From positions 186,001 through 250,000 of the forward strand of contig NZ_BBNM01000004.1 in the NCBI RefSeq assembly GCF_000760595.1: a stretch of 64,000 bases of DNA. Reading direction: 5' to 3'. The translations under genes were made by a program, and so were the position numbers. Numbering within the stretch: the first letter of the stretch is position 1; every line of letters begins with the position of its first letter. The stretch is from Acinetobacter soli (GTDB lineage Bacteria; Pseudomonadota; Gammaproteobacteria; Pseudomonadales; Moraxellaceae). A model generated the notes under the pieces. It ran no database searches. It worked only from the letters and a program-made list of their open reading frames with translations, and was not told where the DNA came from. Shown here piece after piece: positions 46,590 to 56,387 of the stretch.

Positions 46590-47354
46590 TTACATACCAC
46601 GCCAATCCACTCTGGCATTTCGTTCGGTTTCATAAATTCGCTGTACATATTGCCCCAAAGGCAAACTTAGCAGGTAGGTTTTGTAGGTATCGAGTTCGGG
46701 CGAATGAAATTCAGTATTTTCCACTTCCCAAGGTGTGCCATTTGGATGTAGTAAAGGTGCCAAAATGGCACATACCGCTATATCAGCTAATCCAAGACGA
46801 TCACCTACCATATAGCGTCCGTAGTTTTCGACTAAACGATCATTAAGTAGTAGTACAAGCTCATCTAGATGCGCCTTAGACTGGGCAACTTTATCTTGTT
46901 CGAGTTCGTAACTTTTTTTGACCAGTGTCTTAAGAATTGGTTTTGAAAATTTTTCAAATTGACGCAAGTAGCCCTGCTCACCCATCATGATTTCAATCGG
47001 TTCATCACTGTAAGACAACGCATGTGCCAATGACCAACGGCGAACATGAATCCCAAGCTCGTCAGCAAGTTGATCAATTTCTAAGGCTGCGCGTCGTTGT
47101 GCAGGATCTTTTCTCAGCAACGAATGTTCAGGGTAAGTATCGTCAAGATACAGTGCAATCGGAGTCGATTGAGCAATCCATCTTGCATCATCTTTTAGAA
47201 TGGGTAACTTATTTTGACCTGTTTTTAACTGTGCGAACGCACGATGAAAACCAGGAATCAAATTATGAGCAACATAATCAAGCTCTTTGTGATCCAGTAA
47301 CCAGCGAGCTTTCTCACAGTAATGAGACAAAGGGAACTGGTATAAAACCCGCAT
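46590..47354 (-). CDS. Glutathione S-transferase family protein
   Basis: The 254-residue protein has an N-terminal GST fold (LYQFPLSHYCEKARWLLDHK; the cysteine at residue 13 sits at the active-site position of omega/beta-like GSTs). The glutathione site is QNKLPILKDD with QSTPIALYLD. The helical C-terminal domain ends in VGDRLGLADIAVCAI. It is slightly longer than typical. The substrate is unknown. It is divergent from the SfnB-like gene across a spacer with a 10-bp inverted repeat. Confidence 0.83.
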   Translation of the reverse strand: MRVLYQFPLSHYCEKARWLLDHKELDYVAHNLIPGFHRAFAQLKTGQNKLPILKDDARWIAQSTPIALYLDDTYPEHSLLRKDPAQRRAALEIDQLADELGIHVRRWSLAHALSYSDEPIEIMMGEQGYLRQFEKFSKPILKTLVKKSYELEQDKVAQSKAHLDELVLLLNDRLVENYGRYMVGDRLGLADIAVCAILAPLLHPNGTPWEVENTEFHSPELDTYKTYLLSLPLGQYVQRIYETERNARVDWRGM

Positions 47355-47732
47355 AAAAACTCCAAATTATTTTTTTAGTCAACCAAATGTAAAAAACATT
47401 GTTTTGCCTTGTTACTTTAGAATTAAGCGCGCTTGAAAACAATGTACTTTTTGTGCCAAATCTCTGTCTAAATCACCTATTGCCGCGATATAAAAACTAT
47501 GAATTTTTATTCAAAGCATATGAAGTGGATCGATAAAAATAGATATTTAAGATGTAATTTAATAGATGAATTAATATAAGCAATTGAATTTAAAAAACTT
47601 ATTAAATATAAAAAAGTGATTTTCTTAGCTGAAATAAAATTTAGCATTTTTATCGATTAGTTTTGACAAATACATCGTTTAGAAAAGCACAGAATTTTAC
47701 CTAAAGTATTGATATCAAATAAGGGTATTAAT
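47355..47732. promoter_or_regulatory. GST/SfnB divergent spacer with inverted repeat
   Basis: In this 378-bp spacer, ACATTGTTTT (47396-47405) and AAAACAATGT (47436-47445) form a perfect 10-bp inverted repeat with a 30-nt spacer, close to the GST start. It could be a regulator site for the sulfur genes or the GST. The rest is AT-rich without genes. Confidence 0.4.
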
Positions 47733-48944
47733 ATGTCTGAGTTAAGTTCATTATCTAAACGCTCGGTTCACATACTTAAAAACGACCAACAAGCATTAAA
47801 CGCGGCCTATCAAGTTGCTGATGAAGCACTTGTAAACCGAAACATACGAGATCAACAACGTATTTTGCCGTATGAGGCAATTGAACACTTGAGTCAAAAA
47901 GGCCTTGGCGGTATTCGAATTCCTAAACGCTATGGTGGTGCTTTTGTATCAAATAAAACTTTAGCTCAGGTGTTTCGTATTTTAAGTAAAGCCGATTCTA
48001 ATGTTGGCCAAATCCCACAAAATCAAATCAGCTTGTTAAATTTAATTGATTTAATGGGAAATGAAGAACAAAAAAAACGTGTATTTGGCGAAATACTGGC
48101 AGGTAAACGCCTCGCCAACGGCGGGCCTGAGCGCCAGAGTAAAGACAGTAAAACCGTTCATACGACGCTCATACAAAATGGAGAAGTTTGGGTCTTAAAC
48201 GGCGAAAAATTTTATTCTACGGGTAGCATTTTTGCAGATTGGCTGGCAATTAAAGCCCTTCACCCAGAAGGTCATGTGGTTCTGGTATTGGTTAATCGCT
48301 TTACAAATGGGATCGAAATTGAAGATGATTGGAATGGATTTGGTCAGCGTACTACCGCAAGTGGTACGATAAAACTCAATCAAGTACACATCGATCCTGC
48401 ACTTATTTTTGATGAGCGTTTATTGACACAAGCTCCAAATTATAGAGGTGCCTATTCGCAACTGATGCAAGTCGCAATCGATGTCGGAATTGCTGAAGCT
48501 GCATTTACTGATCTTATATCAGCGGTAAAAAAAGCGCGCCCAGTTATCGATGCCAATGTTGAAAAAGCCTGTTTAGAACATTTCACCATTCAGGAAACAG
48601 GCAAGCTTCAAGTCTTACTTGATGCCGCGATTGCATTACTTGATGATGCTGCCGAGTATCTGGATGAACTGGATTCACAATTCGAAGTGACGGATGCACA
48701 GGCTGCCCGCGCCTCTATTTTGGTGGCAGAAGCCAAAGTCTATGCCAATGATGCAGCACTAACTATCTCTGAAAAATTACTCGAACTTGGTGGTAGTCGT
48801 GCCAGTTTAAGTCAGCACAATTTAGATCAGCACTGGCGCAATGCCCGTGTACATACGCTGCATGATCCTGTGCGCTGGAAAATCCATGCGATTGGCAACT
48901 ATTACCTCAATGGCGTCTTCCCTGCACGTCATGCATGGATTTAA
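47733..48944 (+). CDS. SfnB-family flavin-dependent oxidoreductase (acyl-CoA dehydrogenase fold), paralogue 1
   Basis: The product is about 403 residues from the ATG at 47733, preceded by AAGGG. It has an acyl-CoA-dehydrogenase fold (PKRYGGAFVSNKTLAQVF, GEKFYSTGSIFADW, HNLDQHWRNARVHTLHDPVRWK) without the usual catalytic Glu context. It groups with SfnB/DszC-like FMN enzymes that desulfurise or oxidise organosulfur compounds using reduced flavin. A second paralogue follows 10 bp later, then an LLM monooxygenase and a MetQNI-type importer. Together these look like a sulfur-scavenging operon. Confidence 0.8.
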   Translation: MSELSSLSKRSVHILKNDQQALNAAYQVADEALVNRNIRDQQRILPYEAIEHLSQKGLGGIRIPKRYGGAFVSNKTLAQVFRILSKADSNVGQIPQNQISLLNLIDLMGNEEQKKRVFGEILAGKRLANGGPERQSKDSKTVHTTLIQNGEVWVLNGEKFYSTGSIFADWLAIKALHPEGHVVLVLVNRFTNGIEIEDDWNGFGQRTTASGTIKLNQVHIDPALIFDERLLTQAPNYRGAYSQLMQVAIDVGIAEAAFTDLISAVKKARPVIDANVEKACLEHFTIQETGKLQVLLDAAIALLDDAAEYLDELDSQFEVTDAQAARASILVAEAKVYANDAALTISEKLLELGGSRASLSQHNLDQHWRNARVHTLHDPVRWKIHAIGNYYLNGVFPARHAWI

Positions 48945-48954
48945 GGAGAGCTTC

Positions 48955-50178
48955 ATGACATCTTATCAAGCAATCGCATCTTTTAATTCATCAAACTCCA
49001 CACAGGCACATATTATCCGAGACGATGCCGAGGCACTCTCGATTGCCACCACATTGAGTGAGCGTTTTAAAGAAAAAAGTGTGCAACGTGATGCCGAGCG
49101 GATTTTGCCTTTTGAGGAAATTGAGCAATTTAGTCAGTCTGGCCTTTGGGCAATTACCGTACCAAAACGCTTTGGCGGTGCAGATGTTTCTAGCCTGACA
49201 GTGGCAAAAATCATTGCACTGTTTAGTGGCGTTGACGGCTCGATTGGACAGATTCCTCAAAATCACTTCTACGCCCTTGAGGTACTTCGTAATACTGGTA
49301 CCGAGCAACAAAAGCAGAAGCTCTATAAAGAAGTATTGCAAGGCGCACGTTTTGGCAATGCACTTGCAGAATTTAAACCCAGAACAGCGGCTCAGAAACA
49401 TACAACGATTACAGCCACCGAGAATGGTTATTTGATTCAGGGTGAAAAGTTCTATTGCACAGGCAGTTTATTTGCACATCGTATTCCAACTTTGGTCATA
49501 GATGCGCATGGTCGCGAATATTTGGCTTTTGTAAAACGTGAAAGTCAGGGATTGAGCCTTGTTGATAACTGGAGTGGCTTTGGACAACGTGTGACAGGCA
49601 GTGGTGCGGTAAAATTTGATCGTGTTTTTGTTGCTTATGACGATGTTATTCCCTTTGATGTAGCCTTTGATCACCCGACACTGGTTGGCCCTTTTGCTCA
49701 AATCATGCATGCCGCGATTGAAGTCGGAATTGCCCGTGCCGCGTTCGAAGAAACGCTAAAGCGCGTCCATCAAGCCCGTCCTTGGATTGATTCAAATGTT
49801 GATACCGCGGCTCAGGACCCACTCACCATTTACGATGTTGGACGTATTGCAATTGATGTAAGAGCAAGTGAAGTCTTACTCAAACGTGCAGCTCAATCAA
49901 TCGATACGGCACGTTTGGACACCACAGCAGAGCATGTTGCATTAGCTTCATTGGCGGTTGCGAAGGTCAGAGCGCATAGTACTGAAACCGCACTTAAAGC
50001 CAGTTCGAAACTGATCGAACTTGCAGGGAGTCGTGGTAGTCAGCGTCAAGATGGACTCGACCGTTTTTGGCGTAATGCACGGGTACACACGCTACATGAT
50101 GCTGCGCGCTGGAAATACTTTTTTATTGGCAATTATGCATTGAATCAAATTTCTCCTCCACGACGAGGGACATTGTAA
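48955..50178 (+). CDS. SfnB-family flavin-dependent oxidoreductase, paralogue 2
   Basis: The product is about 407 residues from the ATG at 48955, chosen because AAGGAGAG lies 7 nt upstream. It is clearly paralogous to the preceding gene: PKRFGGADVSSLTVAKI, GEKFYCTGSLFAHR, and RFWRNARVHTLHDAARWKYF match block for block. Both probably use reduced flavin and oxygen on organosulfur substrates. Its TAA overlaps the ATG of the LLM gene by one base. Confidence 0.8.
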   Translation: MTSYQAIASFNSSNSTQAHIIRDDAEALSIATTLSERFKEKSVQRDAERILPFEEIEQFSQSGLWAITVPKRFGGADVSSLTVAKIIALFSGVDGSIGQIPQNHFYALEVLRNTGTEQQKQKLYKEVLQGARFGNALAEFKPRTAAQKHTTITATENGYLIQGEKFYCTGSLFAHRIPTLVIDAHGREYLAFVKRESQGLSLVDNWSGFGQRVTGSGAVKFDRVFVAYDDVIPFDVAFDHPTLVGPFAQIMHAAIEVGIARAAFEETLKRVHQARPWIDSNVDTAAQDPLTIYDVGRIAIDVRASEVLLKRAAQSIDTARLDTTAEHVALASLAVAKVRAHSTETALKASSKLIELAGSRGSQRQDGLDRFWRNARVHTLHDAARWKYFFIGNYALNQISPPRRGTL

Positions 50179-51590
50179 TGACAAATAAAACACACAAACA
50201 CATTTTACTGAATGCTTTTGACATGAACAGTGTCGGCCATATCAATCATGGTTTATGGACTCATCCGCGTGATCAGTCGCATCGATTTAATGAGCTGAGT
50301 TACTGGACAGAACTGGCACAAACACTCGAACGCGGATTATTTGATGGCTTATTTATAGCCGACATCACAGGGGTGTATGATGTTTATCAAAGCAATATCG
50401 ATCTCACGTTAAGAGAATCAATTCAGCTCCCCAGCCATGATCCAACGACGTTGGTCTCGGCAATGGCAGCCGTCACACAACATTTAGGCTTTGGGGTTAC
50501 GGTGAATTTGAGCTACGAAACGCCCTATCAGTTTGCACGGCGCTTTGCTTCACTCGACCATCTCACGCAAGGGCGTATTGGCTGGAATATTGTTACAGGC
50601 TATCTTGATAGTGCGCAACGCTTGATTGGGCAGTCTGCGCTTAAAGATCACGATCTGCGCTACGATCAGGCAGAAGAGTTTTTAGCACTTTGCTACAAAT
50701 ACTGGGAAGGCTCTTGGGAGTCCGATGCATTGCTCAAGGACAAACAACATCGAGTTTTTACAGATCCACACAAGGTACATTCGATTCATCACTCTGGGCG
50801 GTTTTATCAAAGTGAAGGTGTATTTCAAGTTGCACCTTCGGTGCAGCGCACGCCAGTGTTGTTTCAAGCAGGCGCCTCTTCAAGAGGAATGGCCTTTGCA
50901 ACTGCCCATGCCGAATGCATTTTTATTGGTGGCGACCAACCCGACAAGATCAAACAAAATGTCGATAAAATTCGTGAGCGCGCCAAACAGCATGGGCGCC
51001 ATCCAGACGATATCAAGATTTTTGTCGGCATTACCGTGGTCACTGCCGCAACAACGGCTGAAGCACAAGATAAACTGGCGGAGTATCGTCGCTATGCTTC
51101 TCCCGAAGCTGGGCTTGCCCATTATGCAAGTTCGGTCGGTATCGACCTATCGAAATATGCCGATCATGAGGTGGTTCCCTATCAAAAAAGTAACAGCATC
51201 GCTTCGGTAAATGAAAAATTTAAAACCCAACAAATCACCATTCAGGATTTAAAAGATCAACACGTTTTAGGTGGGCGTTACCCACTGATTGTTGGCAATG
51301 GTGAAGACGTGGCAAAACGACTGATTGAGCTGGTCGATCAAACCGGCGTAGATGGATTCAATTTAACGCGTACCGTCGCACCAGAGTCACATCATGACTT
51401 TATTCAATACGTGATTCCTGAGCTGCAACAACGAGGCCGTTTTAAAACTGCATATAACGAAGGCTCGTTACGTCAAAAAATTTCAGGACACGGCGATTTG
51501 CTTCCGTCGACGCATCCCGTCGAGCAATACCGATGTTCACCTTCCACACATTCATTCAATTTAAATCAACACGAAAAAATTACAGCATAA
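50178..51590 (+). CDS. LLM-class flavin monooxygenase (NtaA/SnaA/DszA family)
   Basis: The 470-residue luciferase-like enzyme has the NtaA/DszA pattern: HINHGLWTHPRDQSHRF, FDGLFIADITGVYDVYQ, SLDHLTQGRIGWNIVTGYLDSA (residues about 128-150), and APSVQRTPVLFQAGASSRG. It uses reduced FMN from a separate reductase to oxidise its substrate, often a sulfone, sulfonate or chelator. It lies directly after two SfnB/DszC-like genes. No flavin reductase gene is in the cluster. Confidence 0.87.
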   Translation: MTNKTHKHILLNAFDMNSVGHINHGLWTHPRDQSHRFNELSYWTELAQTLERGLFDGLFIADITGVYDVYQSNIDLTLRESIQLPSHDPTTLVSAMAAVTQHLGFGVTVNLSYETPYQFARRFASLDHLTQGRIGWNIVTGYLDSAQRLIGQSALKDHDLRYDQAEEFLALCYKYWEGSWESDALLKDKQHRVFTDPHKVHSIHHSGRFYQSEGVFQVAPSVQRTPVLFQAGASSRGMAFATAHAECIFIGGDQPDKIKQNVDKIRERAKQHGRHPDDIKIFVGITVVTAATTAEAQDKLAEYRRYASPEAGLAHYASSVGIDLSKYADHEVVPYQKSNSIASVNEKFKTQQITIQDLKDQHVLGGRYPLIVGNGEDVAKRLIELVDQTGVDGFNLTRTVAPESHHDFIQYVIPELQQRGRFKTAYNEGSLRQKISGHGDLLPSTHPVEQYRCSPSTHSFNLNQHEKITA

Positions 51591-51605
51591 TTCTTGGAGT
51601 CTTCG

Positions 51606-52439
51606 ATGGCACAGTCATCTTCATCAAAAAAACTCATTATTCTTGGGGCATTATTTGTCGTTTTAATTGTTGGGCTTGTAATCTGGAATCAGAATAGACA
51701 AAGTCAGCATCAAGAGTTAGTGATCGGTATTAGCCCTCCTTTTGCTCACCCGCTGCAAGCAGCAGCCAAAGAAGCTGAAAAACAAGGGATTCATGTCAAG
51801 CTGGTTGAGTTTTCCGACTGGAATACGCCAAACATCACTTTAAATAATGGCGACATTGATGCCAATTTCTTTCAACATCAGCCTTTTCTAAGCAATGCAA
51901 TTAAAGAAGGTGGTTATAAACTCAAAGCTTTTGGTGTGGGCGCAGCATCTCACGTCGGATTATATTCCAAAAAATATAAGTCACTGGATGAACTACCGCA
52001 AAATGCACGTGTTGTGGTTCCGAATGATCCAGTCAATCAAGGGCGTGCTTTGCTCTTACTACAGCAAGCCAAACTGATTCAGCTTAAAGATCCAAACAAT
52101 TACTTGTCTAAACTAAGTGATATCACAGTTAATCCAAAAAATTTAAAATTTATTGAAGTTGAAGGCCCTCAAACTGCACGTGCAATTGATGATGTCGACT
52201 TGGCATTTGGCTATCCACACTATTTGCGTTTGGCTAAAACAGCCGATCCAAATAGTGCCCTACTTTTAGACGACACAACCAATAAACGTTATGCCATCTT
52301 GTTTGTGGTCCGAGATGATTATGAAGATAAAGACGATAAGCTGAAAAAATTTATTGAGATTTATCAAAATTCACCGGCGGTAAAAGCAGCCATCGATGAA
52401 GATATTGGACCAAAACTTTGGTTCCCAGGTTGGGTCTAG
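51606..52439 (+). CDS. metQ: MetQ-family ABC transporter substrate-binding protein
   Basis: The product is 277 residues from the ATG at 51606 (GGAG 7 nt upstream). It has a MetQ/NlpA solute-binding domain (LVIGISPPFAHPLQ, NGDIDANFFQHQPFL, ATSALVFGYPHYLR-type region). Instead of a lipobox it has an N-terminal membrane helix (LIILGALFVVLIVGLVIW), so it is probably tethered rather than lipidated. Context with monooxygenases suggests it binds methionine or an organosulfur compound. Confidence 0.83.
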   Translation: MAQSSSSKKLIILGALFVVLIVGLVIWNQNRQSQHQELVIGISPPFAHPLQAAAKEAEKQGIHVKLVEFSDWNTPNITLNNGDIDANFFQHQPFLSNAIKEGGYKLKAFGVGAASHVGLYSKKYKSLDELPQNARVVVPNDPVNQGRALLLLQQAKLIQLKDPNNYLSKLSDITVNPKNLKFIEVEGPQTARAIDDVDLAFGYPHYLRLAKTADPNSALLLDDTTNKRYAILFVVRDDYEDKDDKLKKFIEIYQNSPAVKAAIDEDIGPKLWFPGWV

Positions 52440-52449
52440 GAGGTTAATC

Positions 52450-53517
52450 ATGGTTAGTTTTGGATCACAGGTCGATTTCTCACCGCCACATATTCAGATT
52501 CGTGCACTCAATAAAACCTATACATCGAATGGCCAGACTGTGCAGGCGCTTAAAGCTATTGATCTGGATATTCCGCAAGGCAAAATTTTAGGCGTGATTG
52601 GAAAAAGTGGTGCTGGAAAATCATCTTTGTTACGCACGCTAAATGGACTAGAAACACCGAGTTCTGGCTCTATAAAAATTCATCAAGATGAATTAACCAC
52701 ACTTGATCACGCACAGCTCGTTCATCTGCGTCAGAAAATTGGCATGATTTTTCAGCATTTTAATCTGATGTCGGCTAAAACAGTGTGGGACAACGTGGCG
52801 TTACCACTTAAAATTGCAGGTCTAGATAAAGCAGAAATTCAACGCCGCGTCGATGAAGTTTTGGGCTTGGTCGATCTGGCACATAAAGCCGGGCAATATC
52901 CATCACAGCTCTCCGGTGGGCAAAAGCAGCGTGTCGGGATTGCCCGAGCGCTGGTGCATCATCCTGAAATTTTACTCTGTGATGAAGCCACATCGGCGTT
53001 AGATCCCGAAAGTACCGCCACTGTTCTCTCCTTGTTAAAAAAGATTAATCGGGATTTAGGCATTACGGTGGTGCTGATCACGCATGAAATGCAGGTCATT
53101 CGTGAAATTTGTGATCAAGTGGTGGTTATAGATCAAGGGGAAATTGTGGAGTCTGGTTTGGTCTGGTCAGTTTTTTCAAATCCAAAGCAAAAAATCACTC
53201 AAGAACTGCTGAATCTTGAACAACTCAATTTACCTTTTACGCTTTATGAAGCGCCACAAGATCACCTAACGCATCGAATCATTAAAGTTCGTTATCAAAC
53301 CGATCTTAAGCATCCTCCAAACTTAACAGATTTGCTGAGATTACTCGGGTCGCATACTTCTTTGTACCAGAGCCATGTCGATACTGTTCAGGATCACTTA
53401 ATTGGTACATTAATTTTAGCCATACCAAAGCAAGCTTTTGATGCGCAGGTACTAAAACAACTGTCTCATTTTGTTTTTGATGTGGAGGTGATTGGTTATG
53501 CACAACCAACTTCTTGA
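52450..53517 (+). CDS. metN: MetN-family ABC transporter ATP-binding protein
   Basis: The product is 355 residues from the ATG at 52450, which has a perfect AGGAGG 6 nt upstream. Walker A is GKSGAGKSS, the signature LSGGQKQRVGIARAL, Walker B ILLCDEATSALDPES. The C-terminal NIL/ACT-like domain (after about residue 270) senses substrate in methionine importers. It overlaps metI by 20 bp. Confidence 0.9.
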   Translation: MVSFGSQVDFSPPHIQIRALNKTYTSNGQTVQALKAIDLDIPQGKILGVIGKSGAGKSSLLRTLNGLETPSSGSIKIHQDELTTLDHAQLVHLRQKIGMIFQHFNLMSAKTVWDNVALPLKIAGLDKAEIQRRVDEVLGLVDLAHKAGQYPSQLSGGQKQRVGIARALVHHPEILLCDEATSALDPESTATVLSLLKKINRDLGITVVLITHEMQVIREICDQVVVIDQGEIVESGLVWSVFSNPKQKITQELLNLEQLNLPFTLYEAPQDHLTHRIIKVRYQTDLKHPPNLTDLLRLLGSHTSLYQSHVDTVQDHLIGTLILAIPKQAFDAQVLKQLSHFVFDVEVIGYAQPTS

Positions 53518-54157
53518 TTTATTACTCACAGGTACACTGGATACCTTACTGATGGTAGGCGTATCCGCTTTACTGGCATTTTTGATTGGTTTACCGCTCG
53601 CCGTTTTACTGGTGATGACCTCTGAACATGGGATCTATCCTTCTATTAAAATTAATCAGCCCATTGGCTGGGTCATTAATATTACCCGCTCCATTCCCTT
53701 TTTAATTTTAATGGTGGCGCTCATTCCAGTAACGCGCTGGATTGTCGGTACCAGTTATGGTGTGTGGGCGGCTGTTGTTCCACTTACACTGGCTGCAATC
53801 CCCTTCTTTGCGCGCATTTCCGAGGTCAGTTTGCGTGAGGTCGATCAGGGCCTGATTGAAGCTGCACAGGCCATCGGCTGTAATCGCAAACAGATCATCT
53901 GGCATGTACTCCTACCAGAAGCCATGCCTGGCATCGTGGCGGGTTTTACCGTCACTGTGGTTACCATGATTAATTCTTCGGCAATTGCAGGTGCCATTGG
54001 TGCAGGTGGTTTAGGCGATATCGCTTATCGTTATGGCTATCAGCGTTTTGATCTCACCATTATGTTTGCCGTTATTTTAGTTTTGATTGTATTGGTGATG
54101 CTGATACAAGCCACAGGTGATGCGCTTTCCAACCAGCTCGACAAACGCAAAATCTAA
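53498..54157 (+). CDS. metI: MetI-family ABC transporter permease
   Basis: The product is 219 residues from the ATG at 53498, chosen for the GGAGG located 9 nt upstream inside metN. It has five membrane helices and the EAA loop LIEAAQAIGCNRKQIIWHVLLPEAMPG region near residue 130. It forms the channel for the MetQNI-type importer. Confidence 0.9.
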   Translation: MHNQLLDLLLTGTLDTLLMVGVSALLAFLIGLPLAVLLVMTSEHGIYPSIKINQPIGWVINITRSIPFLILMVALIPVTRWIVGTSYGVWAAVVPLTLAAIPFFARISEVSLREVDQGLIEAAQAIGCNRKQIIWHVLLPEAMPGIVAGFTVTVVTMINSSAIAGAIGAGGLGDIAYRYGYQRFDLTIMFAVILVLIVLVMLIQATGDALSNQLDKRKI

Positions 54158-54256
54158 ACTTCTTTATGATTCACACTTCGCCATGACCTGACTTTGTCAT
54201 GGCTTTCATGTAAAATCAGCCTCAATTTTTACATTACACTTTTTGTGAGTCATTTC

Positions 54257-55348
54257 ATGGGTTTTAATTGCGGTATTGTGGGTCTACCAAACGTCGGTAA
54301 ATCAACGCTTTTTAATGCATTGACCAAAGCAGCGATTGCAGCAGAAAACTTCCCGTTCTGTACCATCGAACCAAACACCGGGATTGTTCCTGTTCCAGAT
54401 GCACGCCTAGATAAACTTGCAGAAATTGTAAAACCACAACGTATTATTCCAACCACAATGGAGTTTGTGGATATTGCTGGTTTGGTTGCGGGCGCATCGA
54501 AAGGTGAAGGCTTGGGTAACCAGTTTTTGGCAAATATTCGTGAAACTGATGCAATTGCGCACGTGGTACGTTGTTTTGAAGATGAAAACGTCATTCACGT
54601 GAATGGTAAAATCGATCCGCTAGACGATATTGCCACCATCAACACCGAACTTGCACTTGCCGATTTAGACACTGTAGCAAAAGCTTTGCTACGTTTGACC
54701 AAAGTTGCAAAAAGTGGTGATAAAGAAGCACTTGCAACTAAAGCCGTGCTAGAAAAAATTCAGCCATTGTTAGATGAAGGCAAGCCAGCACGCGCAGCCG
54801 ACTTAAGCGATGATGAGCGTAAATTGATTCGTGGCTTTGGTTTGATGACCTTAAAACCAACCATGTATATTGCGAACGTTGCTGAAGATGGCTTTGAAAA
54901 TAACCCGCATCTTGATGCCGTTAAAAAATTAGCAGCAGAAGAAAATGCGATTGTCGTGCCGCTATGCAATCAGATTGAAGCCGAAATTTCATTGCTAGAA
55001 GATGAAGACCGTGCCGAATTTTTAGAAGCTATGGGAATGGAAGAACCAGGCCTGAATGTTGTAATTCGTGCAGGTTATGCCCTACTTGGTTTACAAACCT
55101 ACTTCACTGCCGGTGTACAAGAAGTACGTGCATGGACCGTAAAAGTAGGTGCGACTGCACCTCAAGCAGCCGGTGTGATTCATACCGACTTCGAAAAAGG
55201 CTTTATTCGTGCAGAATGTGTTGCCTATAACGACTTCGTTCAGTACAACGGCGAAGCAGGTGCCAAAGAAGCGGGTAAATGGCGTCTTGAAGGTAAAACC
55301 TATGTTGTTCAAGACGGTGATGTGCTGCATTTCCGTTTTAACGTATAA
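54257..55348 (+). CDS. ychF: Obg-family ATPase/GTPase YchF
   Basis: The product is 363 residues from the ATG at 54257 (GTGAG upstream), the same length as E. coli YchF. Motifs are the P-loop [29 protein letters not shown], and the C-terminal TGS/ACF region ([27 protein letters not shown]). This ribosome-associated NTPase prefers ATP and is linked to stress response. A terminator follows the stop. Confidence 0.95.
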   Translation: MGFNCGIVGLPNVGKSTLFNALTKAAIAAENFPFCTIEPNTGIVPVPDARLDKLAEIVKPQRIIPTTMEFVDIAGLVAGASKGEGLGNQFLANIRETDAIAHVVRCFEDENVIHVNGKIDPLDDIATINTELALADLDTVAKALLRLTKVAKSGDKEALATKAVLEKIQPLLDEGKPARAADLSDDERKLIRGFGLMTLKPTMYIANVAEDGFENNPHLDAVKKLAAEENAIVVPLCNQIEAEISLLEDEDRAEFLEAMGMEEPGLNVVIRAGYALLGLQTYFTAGVQEVRAWTVKVGATAPQAAGVIHTDFEKGFIRAECVAYNDFVQYNGEAGAKEAGKWRLEGKTYVVQDGDVLHFRFNV

Positions 55349-55360
55349 AGTATTCGTTCA

Positions 55361-55390
55361 AAAAAGGCCAGCTCATGCTGGCCTTTTTTA
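55361..55390 (+). terminator. Terminator after ychF
   Basis: AAAAAAGGCCAGC pairs with GCTGGCCTTTTTT around a short loop, 12 bp after the stop codon. Confidence 0.92.
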
Positions 55391-55419
55391 AATTTACAAA
55401 CATTTATTAAATAATAATT

Positions 55420-55438
55420 ACAATGATAATCATTATCA
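55420..55438. promoter_or_regulatory. Fur box upstream of superoxide dismutase
   Basis: ACAATGATAATCATTATC closely matches the Fur consensus, 80 bp before the sod start codon. Iron-dependent repression of a manganese-type SOD parallels sodA in enteric bacteria. Confidence 0.75.
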
Positions 55439-55516
55439 ATATATTTACATATTCTAATCCATCGCCTAAACTCATATGGAAAGAACGACTTAAAATATCT
55501 CAAAGGACAACACCCC

Positions 55517-56128
55517 ATGGCCTATAGCTTACCTGCACTGAATTATGCCTATGACGCACTTGAACCGCATATCGATGCCAAAACGATGCAGATTCATCAC
55601 ACCAAGCATCATCAAACTTATATCAATAATATTAACGCTGCGATTGAAGGCACTGAATGGGAAAAATTGTCAGTTGAAGATCTGGTTACAAAGGTGCATG
55701 AGGTGCCAAGCGATTTAAAACATACCGTGATCAATAACGCTGGCGGTCATGCCAACCACAGTCTGTTTTGGACGATCATGAGCCCTCAAGGTGGTGGTGA
55801 ACCCAATGGCCCTGTGTCCGATGCAATACGACAACAATTAGGTGGCTTTGATGCATTTAAAGAGGCTTTTACCAAAGCCGCGTTATCTCGCTTTGGCAGT
55901 GGTTGGGCATGGCTCAGTGTGACACCACAAAAAACGCTGGTGGTTGAAAGCAGCGCCAATCAGGACTCACCACTCATGCATGGCAACACGCCTATTTTGG
56001 GTCTAGATGTTTGGGAACACGCTTACTATTTACAGTATCAAAATCGTCGCCCTGAATATATCGCGGCATTTTATCAAGTGATTGATTGGGATGAAGTCAA
56101 TCATCGCTATCAGGATACATTGAAATAA
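55517..56128 (+). CDS. sodA: Superoxide dismutase, manganese type
   Basis: The 203-residue enzyme dismutates superoxide. Metal ligands are His27 (MQIHHTKHH), the histidine of NHSLFW, and the Asp and His of DVWEHAYY. The [10 protein letters not shown] motif is typical of Mn- rather than Fe-SODs, which have a Gln-type motif near the second ligand. It has no signal peptide, so it is cytoplasmic. The Fur box upstream supports induction when iron is scarce. The ribosome binding site is AAAGGAC, about 10 nt upstream. Confidence 0.9.
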   Translation: MAYSLPALNYAYDALEPHIDAKTMQIHHTKHHQTYINNINAAIEGTEWEKLSVEDLVTKVHEVPSDLKHTVINNAGGHANHSLFWTIMSPQGGGEPNGPVSDAIRQQLGGFDAFKEAFTKAALSRFGSGWAWLSVTPQKTLVVESSANQDSPLMHGNTPILGLDVWEHAYYLQYQNRRPEYIAAFYQVIDWDEVNHRYQDTLK

Positions 56129-56141
56129 GGAGTTAACTCAT

Positions 56142-56255
56142 TTGTACACAACAACAGGTCTGTATGAAATGCCCCTTTTTCATGTGTTTCGATTGCTGCT
56201 TGGTATTTTGATTTTAATCACAGGACTGGTAATTTTAATTCTTCGTTTAGTGTGA
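56142..56255 (+). CDS. Small single-helix membrane protein candidate
   Basis: A 37-codon frame begins at TTG 56142, 9 nt after AAGGAG, just downstream of the sod stop. It encodes a short polar head and one strongly hydrophobic helix (FRLLLGILILITGLVILILR). An internal ATG at 56169 would give 28 residues. It is probably expressed with sod. The function is unknown; the good ribosome binding site is the main support. Confidence 0.4.
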   Translation: MYTTTGLYEMPLFHVFRLLLGILILITGLVILILRLV

Positions 56256-56271
56256 GCGATTGATCCTCTGT

Positions 56272-56335
56272 GCTGGATTGCGATTTGTTTTATGCTGCTT
56301 CAAAATGCAATAAAACATCATGCAGTCCAGCTTTT
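56272..56335 (+). terminator. Long hairpin after sod transcript
   Basis: GCTGGATTGC pairs with GCAGTCCAGC, and inside it TGTTTTAT pairs with ATAAAACA, giving a stem of at least 18 bp that ends in TTTTAT. It lies between the sod/small ORF unit and the convergent lysR gene. Confidence 0.65.
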
Positions 56336-56387
56336 ATAGCTTCAATTTAAAAGAAGGCGTAATAGAATAGCTTAGCTATGCAAATTT

